Assembly (NCBI RefSeq): GCF_003712105.1
Contig: NZ_RHLG01000004.1
Coordinates: 293,413 to 357,412 of the forward strand
Direction: 5' to 3'
DNA length: 64,000 nt
From: Winogradskyella sp.
Lineage (GTDB): Bacteria > Bacteroidota > Bacteroidia > Flavobacteriales > Flavobacteriaceae
Shown: positions 7,479 through 17,441 of the stretch, in pieces
Layout of the letters: each line of letters starts with the position of its first letter
Position numbering within the stretch: position 1 is the stretch's first letter
Notes under the pieces: generated by a model
Databases searched by the model: none
Told to the model about the DNA's origin: nothing
What the model saw: the letters and a program-made list of their open reading frames with translations, nothing else
Made by a program: the position numbers and the translations under genes

Positions 7479-8732
7479 TTACATTCCGGTTCTTATAGCT
7501 TCAACAGGATCTAAACGTGAAGCTCTCAATGCAGGAATCACTCCAGAAATAAGTCCGATTATAGACGAGATACTAAATCCAAGAAGCATATTTTGAGGAG
7601 ATAGAACAAAGTCAAAATCTGTTGCAATATTACTAGCTACCATAGTACCTAACCAAACCATCAATAGACCTACTAAACCTCCAACAATAGCCAAAATTAC
7701 AGCTTCAAACAAAAACTGAAATAGTATAAACTTATTTTTTGCACCCAAAGACTTCTGAATCCCGATAAGATTGGTGCGTTCTTTTACACTAACAAACATA
7801 ATATTAGCAATTCCAAAACCGCCAACTAAAAGTGAGAACAAACTAATCAACCAACCAATAAAATTCATACTACCTATAATGCTATCTATAGCATCTTTAA
7901 GTCCTGAAATTACACTAATAAAAAAGGTGTTAATTTCATTTGGCTTTAATCCACGTCTATTCCGCATAATCTGAGTTACCTCAGCTTTTAATTCATCAAT
8001 ATCAGCATCTGGCTTAGGTTTTATAATAACAATATTGTTAATGTTTCTGTTATTATCACCATAACGATTTCTTACAAAATTAGCTGGCAAAAAAATAGAT
8101 ACATCATTACTATCACCAAACAATCCAGAGCCTTCTTTTTTAACCACACCTATAACCGTGAATTTTTGTCCATAAAGTCTAACACGCTTACCCAATGGTT
8201 CTAAATCTCCAAAAAGTGAATTTGCAATTTCATCGCCAATAACAATAACAGGTTTACCAGAATTGGATTCTGCTTCGTTATAAAAACGTCCTTTAGAAAA
8301 CTCCAAGGTTTGAATATCAGTAAACTGATGAGAGACCACCACAGTATTTACATTGCTTACTACCTCAGACTCATATCGTACACTTTCTGGACGAACAAAC
8401 AATTGGTATGCCACATGTTCTGCACCCGTAAGATTATCTTTTAAATAGTTATACTCGTTAAAATTGACCTTATCAAATTGTTGTCGTTTCCATCTTGGGA
8501 CATCTGTTGGTCCAAATGAGAAACGAGCAAGATACATGGTGTTACTATCTAAGGAGCTTAATTGTGATTTAATATTCTTATCTAATGAATCAACAGCTGC
8601 TAATACAGCTATGATAGAGAATATACCAATTGTAACTCCTAACAAGGACAGAAATGTTCTTAGTTTATTGTTACGTAAAGCATTAAATGCAAAAGAAAAA
8701 CTCTCTTTTAATAATCTGAGATAGACAAACAT
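7479..8732 (-). CDS. ABC transporter permease, MacB/FtsX type (copy 2)
   Basis: A protein of 417 residues with the MacB-like layout: an N-terminal membrane segment (residues 27-46), a large periplasmic MacB_PCD domain, and three C-terminal membrane segments in an FtsX domain (MFVSVKERTNLIGIQKSLGA, then a GLISGVIPALRASRLDPVEAIR end). Such permeases work by mechanotransmission, coupling ATPase cycles in the cytoplasm to periplasmic partners, in macrolide, peptide or lipoprotein export. It lies 73 bases after a paralogue. No ATPase gene is adjacent, so the partner is elsewhere. The substrate is unknown. Confidence 0.88.
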   Translation of the reverse strand: MFVYLRLLKESFSFAFNALRNNKLRTFLSLLGVTIGIFSIIAVLAAVDSLDKNIKSQLSSLDSNTMYLARFSFGPTDVPRWKRQQFDKVNFNEYNYLKDNLTGAEHVAYQLFVRPESVRYESEVVSNVNTVVVSHQFTDIQTLEFSKGRFYNEAESNSGKPVIVIGDEIANSLFGDLEPLGKRVRLYGQKFTVIGVVKKEGSGLFGDSNDVSIFLPANFVRNRYGDNNRNINNIVIIKPKPDADIDELKAEVTQIMRNRRGLKPNEINTFFISVISGLKDAIDSIIGSMNFIGWLISLFSLLVGGFGIANIMFVSVKERTNLIGIQKSLGAKNKFILFQFLFEAVILAIVGGLVGLLMVWLGTMVASNIATDFDFVLSPQNMLLGFSISSIIGLISGVIPALRASRLDPVEAIRTGM

Positions 8733-8805
8733 TGATTGATTTCATTTTAAAGACTAAAGATAAAATCGAATAATCAAAAAACTGTTACAAAAACTATAAA
8801 ACTGT

Positions 8806-10056
8806 TTACATACCAGTTCTAATAGCTTCTACAGGATCTAGACGTGAAGCCCTTATTGCTGGTAGCACGCCTGATATGAGACCAATAACTGACGATAGTC
8901 CAAATCCTAAGAGCATATTTTGCGCTGAAAGAATAAAGTTGAAATCTCCTGCCATACTGGATGCAATTAAAGTTAAAATCCAAACTAAACCTAACCCTAC
9001 TAGACCTCCAACGACCGCTAAAATTGTTGCTTCAAATAAAAATTGAAATAGAATAAACTTATTCTTCGCACCAAGAGATTTTTGAATTCCAATAAGGTTG
9101 GTACGTTCTTTTACACTTACAAACATAATATTGGCTATACCAAAACCACCAACTAAAAGTGAAAAGAGACTAATCATCCATCCAATACCATTCATAACCC
9201 CAATTATACTATCTACTGCCTGGACCAAACCAGAAAGTTTGTTCACAAAAAAGTTATCTTCTTCATCTGCTTTTAATCCTCTGTAAACTCTATATTTTTG
9301 CTTCAAAACACTTTCAAAAGCGCCAATATCAACGCCAGATTTTGGTTTAATAACAACCGCTCCTGGCAATCCATTAGCACCTCCATTCCTAAATCGTCTT
9401 ACAAAATTTGCCGGTACAAAAGCTTTACCATCAGGCGAATCTCCTAAACCGGTACCGTATTTTTTAAGAACGCCAATTACGGTGAGTTTACGTCCGTAAA
9501 CTCTAATTTGCTTTCCTATTGGGTTAGAATTATCAAATAAGTTTTCTGCTAAAGTATATCCTAGTACAATTACTGGTGCGCCTGTTTCAGATTCTAATTC
9601 AGAATAAAAACGACCTTTTACAATTTTTAAATCATCGATGATATAGATGCCTTCAGAAATTGGAGTCACCTCAACACCTGTTATGGTCTCAGCCTGATAT
9701 CTAATTGTTTCTCCAGAGCCAAAAATAACGTACGCTGAAGCTTCAATATCTGATATGTTTCGTCGTACAAATTCATAATCATCATATTCGACTTGTGGAA
9801 AATTGTCGCGTTTCCAACGTGGAACTTGTGTCGGCCCAAAAGAATATTTCGTAAGATATATAGTGTTTTTATCAAGGCCTGAAAGACTATCCTTGATGTT
9901 TCGGTCTAATGAATCTACAGCTGCCAATACAGCTATTATAGAAAAGATACCAACCGTAACGCCTAACAAAGATAAAAACGTTCTGAGTTTGTTATTACGC
10001 AATGCATTAATAGCAAACGAAAAACTCTCTTTAAACAAGCGAAGATAAACGAGCAT
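8806..10056 (-). CDS. ABC transporter permease, MacB/FtsX type (copy 1)
   Basis: A protein of 416 residues with the same domains as the following gene: N-terminal membrane anchor, MacB_PCD periplasmic domain, FtsX C-terminal three-helix unit. The first 55 residues and the last 130 are almost the same in the two paralogues (NALRNNKLRTFLSLLGVT and ASRLDPVEAIRTGM occur in both), while the periplasmic part differs much more. This suggests a duplication with divergence of the substrate- or partner-binding region. The two may form a heterodimer. No ATPase is in the neighbourhood. Confidence 0.88.
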   Translation of the reverse strand: MLVYLRLFKESFSFAINALRNNKLRTFLSLLGVTVGIFSIIAVLAAVDSLDRNIKDSLSGLDKNTIYLTKYSFGPTQVPRWKRDNFPQVEYDDYEFVRRNISDIEASAYVIFGSGETIRYQAETITGVEVTPISEGIYIIDDLKIVKGRFYSELESETGAPVIVLGYTLAENLFDNSNPIGKQIRVYGRKLTVIGVLKKYGTGLGDSPDGKAFVPANFVRRFRNGGANGLPGAVVIKPKSGVDIGAFESVLKQKYRVYRGLKADEEDNFFVNKLSGLVQAVDSIIGVMNGIGWMISLFSLLVGGFGIANIMFVSVKERTNLIGIQKSLGAKNKFILFQFLFEATILAVVGGLVGLGLVWILTLIASSMAGDFNFILSAQNMLLGFGLSSVIGLISGVLPAIRASRLDPVEAIRTGM

Positions 10057-10201
10057 TTAACCTTATTTTTCTATAAATATAACCATAAGACGTTGTTAAC
10101 AATTATATGTTACAAAAAACTTAAACAAAGTGTTTCTTTAGTCTCTATTTTTTTGGAGTTATCAGTATTTTTATGCCTTTAAATTTCACACTTATTTTGG
10201 C

Positions 10202-11728
10202 ATGGCAAGCAAGCGCATCTCTTCAGCTCTAATTTCTGTATTTAGTAAAGACGGTTTAGAGCCAATTGTAAAAAAATTAAATGACCTCGGCGTAACAATA
10301 TACTCTACTGGTGGTACAGAAAAATTCATTAAAGATTTAGGAATAAATGTTGTTCCTGTTGAAGACGTTACTTCTTACCCATCAATATTAGGTGGTCGCG
10401 TAAAAACACTACACCCGAAAGTTTTTGGTGGCATTTTAAACAGACAAGACAACAGTAGTGATGTTGCTGAATTAACAGAATTTGAAATTCCTCAGATAGA
10501 CCTCGTAATCGTAGATTTATACCCATTTGAAAAAACAGTAGCTTCGGGTGCTAGCAATCAAGATATTATAGAAAAAATAGACATCGGAGGCATTTCTTTA
10601 ATTAGAGCTGCCGCGAAAAATTATGCTGATGTTGTTTGCGTATCATCTGTTGAAGATTATTCTGAGTTTTTAGGATTACTAAATTCAAAAAATGGGGAAA
10701 CTACGGAAGAAGACAGAAAGCTTTTTGCTACTAAAGCGTTTAACGTATCCTCGCATTACGACACTGCAATATTTAATTATTTTAATAACCATGAACAGGC
10801 TGTTTTAAAAATTAGTGAAACTAACGGTAAAGTGCTTCGATATGGTGAAAACCCGCATCAAAGGGGATTTTTCTTTGGTGATTTTGACGCAATGTTTACA
10901 AAGCTTCACGGAAAAGAGTTAAGCTATAATAACCTTTTGGATGTTGACGCTGCAGTTAATTTGATTTTAGAATTTAAAAATGAAGCACCTACTTTCGCTA
11001 TTTTAAAACACAATAACGCTTGTGGATTTGCGCAACGAGAAACCATTCACCAAGCTTATGTAGATGCATTAGCTGGAGATCCAGTATCAGCTTTTGGGGG
11101 TATTTTAATCTCGAACGTAGAGATTGATAAGGCAACTGCTGAGGAAATACATAAACTATTCTGCGAAGTCGTTATTGCGCCATCTTTTTCTGAAGAAGCT
11201 TTGGATATTTTAAAAGGGAAGAAAAATAGAATTTTACTTATTCTTAATGATGTTGAATTACCTCAAACTACAGTGAGAACATGTCTGAATGGCGTTTTAG
11301 TACAAGATAGAGATGCTAAAACTGATAGCACAGATGACTTAAATACGGTTACTAACACTACGCCTTCGTCTAATGAAATCGATGATTTAATATTTGCTTC
11401 AAAAATTTGCAAACACACGAAGTCTAATACGATCGTTCTAGTAAAAGGCAAACAACTCTGTGCAAGTGGCACAGGGCAAACAAGTCGTGTTGATGCTCTT
11501 AACCAAGCTATACATAAAGCAAAATCTTTTAATTTCGACTTAAAGGGTGCTGTAATGGCAAGTGACGCGTTTTTCCCATTTCCAGATTGTGTAGAGATTG
11601 CAGACAATGCAGGAATTAAAGCTGTTATTCAACCTGGAGGCTCAATAAAAGATGAATTAAGTATTAATTATTGCAATGAAAATAACATGGCAATGGTGTT
11701 TACTGGTACCCGTCATTTTAAGCATTAA
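10202..11728 (+). CDS. purH: Bifunctional AICAR transformylase/IMP cyclohydrolase
   Basis: A protein of 508 residues that catalyses the last two steps of de novo purine synthesis in the cytoplasm. The N-terminal MGS-like cyclohydrolase domain (about 1-195) has YSTGGTEKFIKDLG and the LGGRVKTLHPKVFGG loop. The AICAR transformylase domain has LRYGENPHQ, AILKHNNACGF (with the catalytic K-H) and the C-terminal MASDAFFPFPDCVE and IQPGGSIKDE segments. Length is normal. It stands alone, 111 bases upstream of mreB, in the same direction. The ATG at 10202 lies directly after a TTATTTTGGC stretch. Confidence 0.97.
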   Translation: MASKRISSALISVFSKDGLEPIVKKLNDLGVTIYSTGGTEKFIKDLGINVVPVEDVTSYPSILGGRVKTLHPKVFGGILNRQDNSSDVAELTEFEIPQIDLVIVDLYPFEKTVASGASNQDIIEKIDIGGISLIRAAAKNYADVVCVSSVEDYSEFLGLLNSKNGETTEEDRKLFATKAFNVSSHYDTAIFNYFNNHEQAVLKISETNGKVLRYGENPHQRGFFFGDFDAMFTKLHGKELSYNNLLDVDAAVNLILEFKNEAPTFAILKHNNACGFAQRETIHQAYVDALAGDPVSAFGGILISNVEIDKATAEEIHKLFCEVVIAPSFSEEALDILKGKKNRILLILNDVELPQTTVRTCLNGVLVQDRDAKTDSTDDLNTVTNTTPSSNEIDDLIFASKICKHTKSNTIVLVKGKQLCASGTGQTSRVDALNQAIHKAKSFNFDLKGAVMASDAFFPFPDCVEIADNAGIKAVIQPGGSIKDELSINYCNENNMAMVFTGTRHFKH

Positions 11729-11839
11729 AAAAAACAAATAAGAAAACATCCATAACTCTAGAAATAACGTATAATTTATTACATTTACAGTTAATCATTT
11801 TTTAGACAAAATTCACACCCCAAAAACAAGACTAAATAC

Positions 11840-12868
11840 ATGGGATTTTTTGATTTCCTAACGGAAGAGATAGCAATAGATTTAGGTACCGCAAATACAT
11901 TAATAATTCACAACGACAAGGTTGTTGTTGATAGTCCTTCTATTGTAGCAAGAGATAGACTAAGTGGAAAAATAATTGCAGTTGGTAAGGAAGCTAACAT
12001 GATGCAAGGAAAAACCCATGAAAATATTAAAACAATTCGTCCACTTAAAGATGGCGTAATTGCAGATTTTGATGCTTCAGAGCAGATGATAAATTTATTT
12101 ATCAAAAACATACCAGCTTTAAAGAAGAAGCTCTTTAATCCATCATTACGCATGGTCGTATGTATTCCTTCAGGAATTACTGAAGTAGAAATGCGTGCAG
12201 TAAAGGAATCATGTGAACGTGTTAATGGAAAAGAAGTATACTTAATTCATGAGCCTATGGCTGCTGCCATAGGTATTGGTGTAGATATTATGCAGCCAAA
12301 AGGAAACATGATTGTAGATATCGGTGGTGGAACAACAGAAATTGCAGTAATTGCACTTGGTGGTATTGTTTGTGATAAATCTGTGAAAGTCGCTGGAGAT
12401 GTTTTCACAAATGATATTATCTATTACATGCGTACGCAGCATAATTTATATGTTGGTGACAGAACTGCTGAAAAGATTAAAATTCAAATTGGTGCAGCAA
12501 CTGAAGATTTAGAATTACCACCAGAAGACATGAGTGTTCAAGGTAGAGACCTACTAACTGGAAAGCCAAAACAGGTACAGATTTCTTATCGTGAAATTGC
12601 AAAAGCATTGGACAAGTCTATACTTCGTATTGAAGACTCTGTGATGGAAACTTTATCCCAAACGCCACCAGAATTAGCAGCAGATATATACAATACAGGC
12701 ATCTATTTAGCTGGTGGAGGTTCTATGTTAAGAGGTCTAGACAAACGTCTGTCTCAAAAAACCGACTTACCAGTTTATATTGCTGAAGATCCTTTAAGAG
12801 CAGTAGTTAGAGGTACAGGTATTACGCTCAAAAATATAGCTAAATACAAAAGTGTGTTGATAAAATAA
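11840..12868 (+). CDS. mreB: Rod shape-determining protein MreB
   Basis: A protein of 342 residues with the actin/Hsp70-type fold. Visible are the phosphate-1 loop (IDLGTANTLI), VDIGGGTTEIAV (phosphate 2) and YLAGGGSMLRGLD (adenosine). MreB polymerises under the inner membrane and positions the elongasome for lateral wall growth. It is the first gene of the mreB-mreC-mreD-PBP2-rodA operon (10 bases to mreC). The N-terminus GFFDFLTEE is typical of flavobacterial MreB. Length is normal. Confidence 0.97.
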   Translation: MGFFDFLTEEIAIDLGTANTLIIHNDKVVVDSPSIVARDRLSGKIIAVGKEANMMQGKTHENIKTIRPLKDGVIADFDASEQMINLFIKNIPALKKKLFNPSLRMVVCIPSGITEVEMRAVKESCERVNGKEVYLIHEPMAAAIGIGVDIMQPKGNMIVDIGGGTTEIAVIALGGIVCDKSVKVAGDVFTNDIIYYMRTQHNLYVGDRTAEKIKIQIGAATEDLELPPEDMSVQGRDLLTGKPKQVQISYREIAKALDKSILRIEDSVMETLSQTPPELAADIYNTGIYLAGGGSMLRGLDKRLSQKTDLPVYIAEDPLRAVVRGTGITLKNIAKYKSVLIK

Positions 12869-12878
12869 AGCATAACTA

Positions 12879-13694
12879 ATGCAACAAATCCTCAATTTTG
12901 TAATAAGAAACAAAACATTTCTCTTGTTTTTATTACTGTTTGGCCTTGCATTAGCGCTAACGATTCAATCACATTCATACCATAAAAGTCAATTTATTAA
13001 TTCTGCCAATAGCTTAACTGGAGGTGTTTATGGTACTGTAAATAGTGTTGGGCAATACTTTGATTTAAAAGAGCAAAACGATTTGCTTATTGAAGAAAAC
13101 GAAATACTGCGAAAACAAGTAATAAATTCTACTATAGCATCTTCAAACATAAATTCTAACTATGATGATGAAAGGTTCGCAATCTTGTCAGCCGAAGTTT
13201 ATAAAAATAGTTATAGCGCTTCTAATAATTACCTAACTATAAATAGAGGAAAACGTGATAGTGTTGCTCAAGATTATGGTGTAATATCATCAAAAGGTAT
13301 TGTGGGAATAATAGATAATACATCAAGAAAGTTTTCAACTGTACTTTCAATTTTGAGTAAAAAAAGCCGAATCAATGCAAAACTGAAAACCTCTGATCAA
13401 AGCGGTTCTTTAACTTGGAATGGCGATTCTCCCTATTATGTTCAACTAGAAGATGTATCTAAGTTTGCTAATCTCCAAGTTGGTGATACCATAGTTACAG
13501 GTGGGCAATCTGCTATATTCCCTAAAGGAATTAATATAGGAACAGTAGATAGCTTTGAATCGGACGAAAGTGGCGACACGTATACAATTGAAGTAAAATT
13601 GTTTAATGATTTTACCACACTTCAGCATGTCTATATTATTAAGAATAATGACTTAGAAGAACTTATAAATTTAGAAGCTCAGAACGATGACTAA
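12879..13694 (+). CDS. mreC: Rod shape-determining protein MreC
   Basis: A protein of 271 residues: one N-terminal membrane segment (about residues 12-28), a periplasmic coiled coil (KEQNDLLIEENEILRKQV, about 62-85) and two beta domains ending around residue 260. The segment SKGIVGIID and the later GDTIVTGGQSAIFPKGINIG are family signatures. MreC links MreB with PBP2 and RodA in the elongasome. Its end overlaps mreD by 8 bases. Confidence 0.93.
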   Translation: MQQILNFVIRNKTFLLFLLLFGLALALTIQSHSYHKSQFINSANSLTGGVYGTVNSVGQYFDLKEQNDLLIEENEILRKQVINSTIASSNINSNYDDERFAILSAEVYKNSYSASNNYLTINRGKRDSVAQDYGVISSKGIVGIIDNTSRKFSTVLSILSKKSRINAKLKTSDQSGSLTWNGDSPYYVQLEDVSKFANLQVGDTIVTGGQSAIFPKGINIGTVDSFESDESGDTYTIEVKLFNDFTTLQHVYIIKNNDLEELINLEAQNDD

Positions 13695-14190
13695 TGGCTT
13701 AGTTGCTAATATTATAAGATTTATTGCACTCCTAATAATTCAGGTGAGTATTTGCAGTTCCATTAATTTTCTGGGCTATATCAATCCATACATCTACATC
13801 ATCTTCATTATTCTATTTCCTATTAATGCCAATCGTTTACTATTCTTAATCTGTGCATTTAATTTAGGCTTATTGGTAGATATGTTTTTGGATTCTGGAG
13901 GTGTACATGCCGGCGCATCTGTTTTTTTAGCTTATGCAAGACCAATATTTCTTAAATATACATTTGGAACCTTATACGACCATCAAACCATTAAGTTTGG
14001 CAACCTCGGTTTTGGACAACTGTTCGGTTATATAGCGCTAACTGCATTCTTCCATCATTTTATTCTATTTATTCTCGAAATTTTTAACATTTATCAAATA
14101 CTCCTCATATTAAAAAAGACGTTATTTACTAGTATTTTAACTATCATATTAAGCACTATTATCATTTTATTGTTTAGACCTCGTAAATGA
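13687..14190 (+). CDS. mreD: Rod shape-determining protein MreD
   Basis: A very hydrophobic protein of 167 residues with about five or six membrane segments, as is usual for MreD. The conserved GLLVDMFLDSGGVHAGASVFLAYARP stretch (about residues 58-82, in the family often G-x-x-x-D) is visible. It overlaps mreC by 8 bases and PBP2 by 4 bases (ATGA). It is an elongasome component in the inner membrane. The call rests on topology and operon position as much as on sequence. Confidence 0.9.
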   Translation: MTNGLVANIIRFIALLIIQVSICSSINFLGYINPYIYIIFIILFPINANRLLFLICAFNLGLLVDMFLDSGGVHAGASVFLAYARPIFLKYTFGTLYDHQTIKFGNLGFGQLFGYIALTAFFHHFILFILEIFNIYQILLILKKTLFTSILTIILSTIIILLFRPRK

Positions 14191-16118
14191 GAAAACTTTT
14201 ACTTTTAGGACTTGTAACTATTGTAGGACTTGCATTTTTAGCAAGGCTTTTCTACCTGCAGGTTTATGATTCTAAAACCTACAATCCTATTGAAGATTCT
14301 GCAATAAGAAAAGTATATACTTATCCTAAGCGTGGTTATGTATATGATAGAAATGGAGAGCTTCTTGTAGCAAACAAACCATCGTACGATGTCATGGTAA
14401 TTCCTAGAGAAGTTGAACCTCTAGATACTTTAGAGTTTTGCTCATTATTAAAAATAACCAAGGCAGATTTTATTAAAACATACAATAAAGCAAAAAACTA
14501 TTCGCCGAGGTTACCTTATGTCTTCCTATCTAATTTATCCAAAGAAGACTATGCGTATCTGCAGGAAAAAATGCGGAAATATGACGGTTTTTACATCCAA
14601 AGGCGCTCAATACGAACGTATCGAAAATCTATTGGAGCTAATGTTCTCGGCGATATTGGTGAAGTAAATCAGAGCATAATAAACAATGATGCCTATTACA
14701 GTAAAGGTGATTTAATTGGCAAGCAAGGTGTTGAAAAAACTTATGAGAAAACGCTCAGAGGCACAAAAGGTCTCAAGCTTATTCAAAAAGACCGTTTTAA
14801 CCGTGATATTGGTCCGTTTCAAAATGGAACCTTAGACACTATTGCAATTCCAGGAAAAGATATCACCATTACCATTGATTCTAAGCTTCAGGAATATGGC
14901 GAATTATTAATGACCAACAAACGAGGTGGAATTATAGCTATCGAACCAAGCAGTGGAGAAATTCTAGCAATGGTGTCTGGCCCAACGTACAATCCTAATT
15001 TACTGGTTGGTCGTGAGCGTTCCAAAAACTTTAATAAACTATACAACGATAGTTTAGCAAAACCTTTGTTCGATAGAAGTTTACAAGCTATGTATCCACC
15101 TGGGTCGCCTTTTAAAACGATCAACGCGTTAATTGGCTTACAAGAAAATGTTGTATCAACTGGAGATCGATTTTCGTGTGCTTTGGGATATAGATATGGA
15201 AACCGTAAAATGGGTTGCCATGTACATAGAAGTCCAGCTGATATGAACTTAGGAATATACGAATCATGTAATGCCTATTTTGCGAATGTTTACCGCCGAA
15301 TAATGGACAAATACGATTCTCCTGCTGTTGCTATGGATGTATGGAGTAAACATGTGAAGAGTTTTGGTTTAGGAAATTATTTAAATAATGATTTATCTGT
15401 AGGTCAACCCGGAAAAATACCAACATCTAACACCTACAATAGAGCATACGGAAAAGGCAAATGGTATCCGACCTTTACTATATCGAATGCTATTGGTCAA
15501 GGTGAAGTTTTAGCAACTCCGATTCAGCTGGCAAATATGGCTGCTGCCATTGGTAATCGCGGATATTACTATACACCGCATATTATTAAAAAGGTTGAAG
15601 GCGATACTATACCTTCAAAATTTACCACTCCTAAATACACAACTATAGATAAGGAGCATTTTGAACCTATTGTACAAGGCATGTTTGATGTATATAACAA
15701 AGGAACTGCCAAATATGTACAAGTTAATGGTATTGAAATCTGCGGAAAAACTGGTACTGCTGAAAACTTCGCCATAATTGACGGCAAAAAAACACAGCTT
15801 ACTGACCACTCTATTTTTGTGGCTTTTGCTCCAAAAGATAATCCCAAAATAGCCTTAGCAGTATTTATAGAGAATGGTTATTTCGGAAGTCGTTTTGCAG
15901 GAAAAATGGCAAGTTTAATGATTGAGAAATATCTTAAAAAAGAAATTTCAAGAACTGATTTAGAAAACTTTGTTCTAAGTCATACACTTGAACATGAATA
16001 CCAAAAACCATATTCAGGAGAACCGTTTAAGATTAATAGAGAAACCACTCTTGAGACAATTCCTACGGAAGAATATGAAGCGCTTAAGTATCTAAAAGCA
16101 AAAATCGATAGTAAATGA
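14187..16118 (+). CDS. mrdA: Penicillin-binding protein 2 (elongasome transpeptidase)
   Basis: A class B PBP of 643 residues. It has an N-terminal membrane anchor (residues 4-22), a dimerisation region with KRGYVYDRNGELLVANKPSYD, and a transpeptidase domain with S307-P-F-K (YPPGSPFKT), S-C-N (IYESCNAYF) and K-T-G (GKTGTAEN). It cross-links peptidoglycan during elongation with RodA. It overlaps mreD and rodA by 4 bases each. The C-terminal extension after the KTG domain (about 60 residues, ending LKYLKAKIDSK) is usual for Bacteroidota. The symbol pbpA or mrdA may be used. Confidence 0.95.
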   Translation: MRKLLLLGLVTIVGLAFLARLFYLQVYDSKTYNPIEDSAIRKVYTYPKRGYVYDRNGELLVANKPSYDVMVIPREVEPLDTLEFCSLLKITKADFIKTYNKAKNYSPRLPYVFLSNLSKEDYAYLQEKMRKYDGFYIQRRSIRTYRKSIGANVLGDIGEVNQSIINNDAYYSKGDLIGKQGVEKTYEKTLRGTKGLKLIQKDRFNRDIGPFQNGTLDTIAIPGKDITITIDSKLQEYGELLMTNKRGGIIAIEPSSGEILAMVSGPTYNPNLLVGRERSKNFNKLYNDSLAKPLFDRSLQAMYPPGSPFKTINALIGLQENVVSTGDRFSCALGYRYGNRKMGCHVHRSPADMNLGIYESCNAYFANVYRRIMDKYDSPAVAMDVWSKHVKSFGLGNYLNNDLSVGQPGKIPTSNTYNRAYGKGKWYPTFTISNAIGQGEVLATPIQLANMAAAIGNRGYYYTPHIIKKVEGDTIPSKFTTPKYTTIDKEHFEPIVQGMFDVYNKGTAKYVQVNGIEICGKTGTAENFAIIDGKKTQLTDHSIFVAFAPKDNPKIALAVFIENGYFGSRFAGKMASLMIEKYLKKEISRTDLENFVLSHTLEHEYQKPYSGEPFKINRETTLETIPTEEYEALKYLKAKIDSK

Positions 16119-17395
16119 TACGAGAGAATCAGAGGCGCTTTAAGTTTGATTGGACTACTATTATTATTTACATGCTTTTGGTGGCTTTTGGGTATTTAAA
16201 TATAATGTCTGCATCACATACTGGAGACACCATCAACTATTTTGATATAGGCCAATCTTACGGTAAACATTTAATATTTATTGGACTCTCTTTAGTGTTA
16301 ATTGTATTGATTCTATCTGTTGAAGCCAAATTTTATGAACGCTTTTCTGGATTGATATATGTTATTGCAATTGTCTCACTTTTAGGCCTTTTTGTATTTG
16401 GAAAAGATATTAACGGTGCACGATCATGGTATGGCATCGGAAGCATGACGATTCAGCCTAGTGAATTTGCAAAGTTTGCCACGGCATTAGCAGTTGCCAA
16501 ATATATCAGTGATATACAAACTAATCTAAAAACTATAAGAGATCAAATAAAAGCAGTACTTCTCATTTTTGTGCCCGCACTATTAATATTATTACAAAAC
16601 GATGCCGGAAGTACGTTGGTTTATGCAGCATTTTTCTTTGTGTTTTATCGCGAAGGCCTACAACAAATCTACGTTATAATTGGTTTTTCTTTGGTTATTC
16701 TAGCTGTTTTAGCGCTCAAGTTTGGGACACTTATTGCAATACTAGTGGCGGCATTAATCATCTTCAGCGTTTACTTTTTTAAGAAACAAAAACGAGGTAG
16801 TTTGTTGCAACATATAACCATTCTATTGGCTTGTGTTGTATTTGCTTATGGTGTAAAACAGTTTTATAATCACGGATTAAAAATACACCAGCAAAACCGA
16901 ATTAGTCTTTGGTTACGACTCGAAAAAGATCCTAAGAAACTAGAGCTTATGAAGAAGCGTGAAGCTTACAACCTTATACAATCCGAGCAAGCCATTAGCT
17001 CAGGAGGATTTTGGGGAAAAGGCTTTATGGAAGGTACCCGAACAAAGGGAAAATTTGTACCTGAGCAAGATACAGACTACATCTTTAGTACAGTTGGCGA
17101 AGAATGGGGGTTTTTAGGCTCAGCAGCAGTTGTTATATTATTTACTATACTAATTATAAGGTTATTAGTTTTAGCCGAGCGGCAAAAGTCACAGTTTAGC
17201 CGTGTATATGGTTATGGCGTTGCATCTATCTTTTTTGTGCACTTTACAGTCAACATAGGAATGGTTATGGGACTTATACCTACTGTTGGTATACCTCTAC
17301 CCTTTTTTAGTGCTGGCGGTTCTAATCTATGGGCCTTTACTATTTTGTTGTTTATCTTTATTAAACTCGATAGTAACCGAATAAATGAATGGTAA
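16115..17395 (+). CDS. rodA: Rod shape-determining protein RodA (SEDS glycosyltransferase)
   Basis: A SEDS-family peptidoglycan polymerase of 426 residues with about ten membrane segments. Typical segments are FGKDINGARSWYGIG, TIQPSEFAKFATALAVAKY, QNDAGSTLVYAAFF (with the catalytic Asp), TDYIFSTVGEEWGFLG and PLPFFSAGGSNLWAF. It works with PBP2 in the elongasome. It overlaps the PBP2 gene by 4 bases (ATGA) and is the last gene of the shape operon. Length is normal for Bacteroidota. Confidence 0.95.
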   Translation: MIRENQRRFKFDWTTIIIYMLLVAFGYLNIMSASHTGDTINYFDIGQSYGKHLIFIGLSLVLIVLILSVEAKFYERFSGLIYVIAIVSLLGLFVFGKDINGARSWYGIGSMTIQPSEFAKFATALAVAKYISDIQTNLKTIRDQIKAVLLIFVPALLILLQNDAGSTLVYAAFFFVFYREGLQQIYVIIGFSLVILAVLALKFGTLIAILVAALIIFSVYFFKKQKRGSLLQHITILLACVVFAYGVKQFYNHGLKIHQQNRISLWLRLEKDPKKLELMKKREAYNLIQSEQAISSGGFWGKGFMEGTRTKGKFVPEQDTDYIFSTVGEEWGFLGSAAVVILFTILIIRLLVLAERQKSQFSRVYGYGVASIFFVHFTVNIGMVMGLIPTVGIPLPFFSAGGSNLWAFTILLFIFIKLDSNRINEW

Positions 17396-17441
17396 TTACT
17401 TCTGGCTAATTTATTAGTGTCTTAAAGAGCATTCTTTTAAA

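Noticed and set aside
11263..11607. Minus-strand open frame within purH
   Set aside because: It is fully inside a well-conserved enzyme gene and has no recognisable features of its own.
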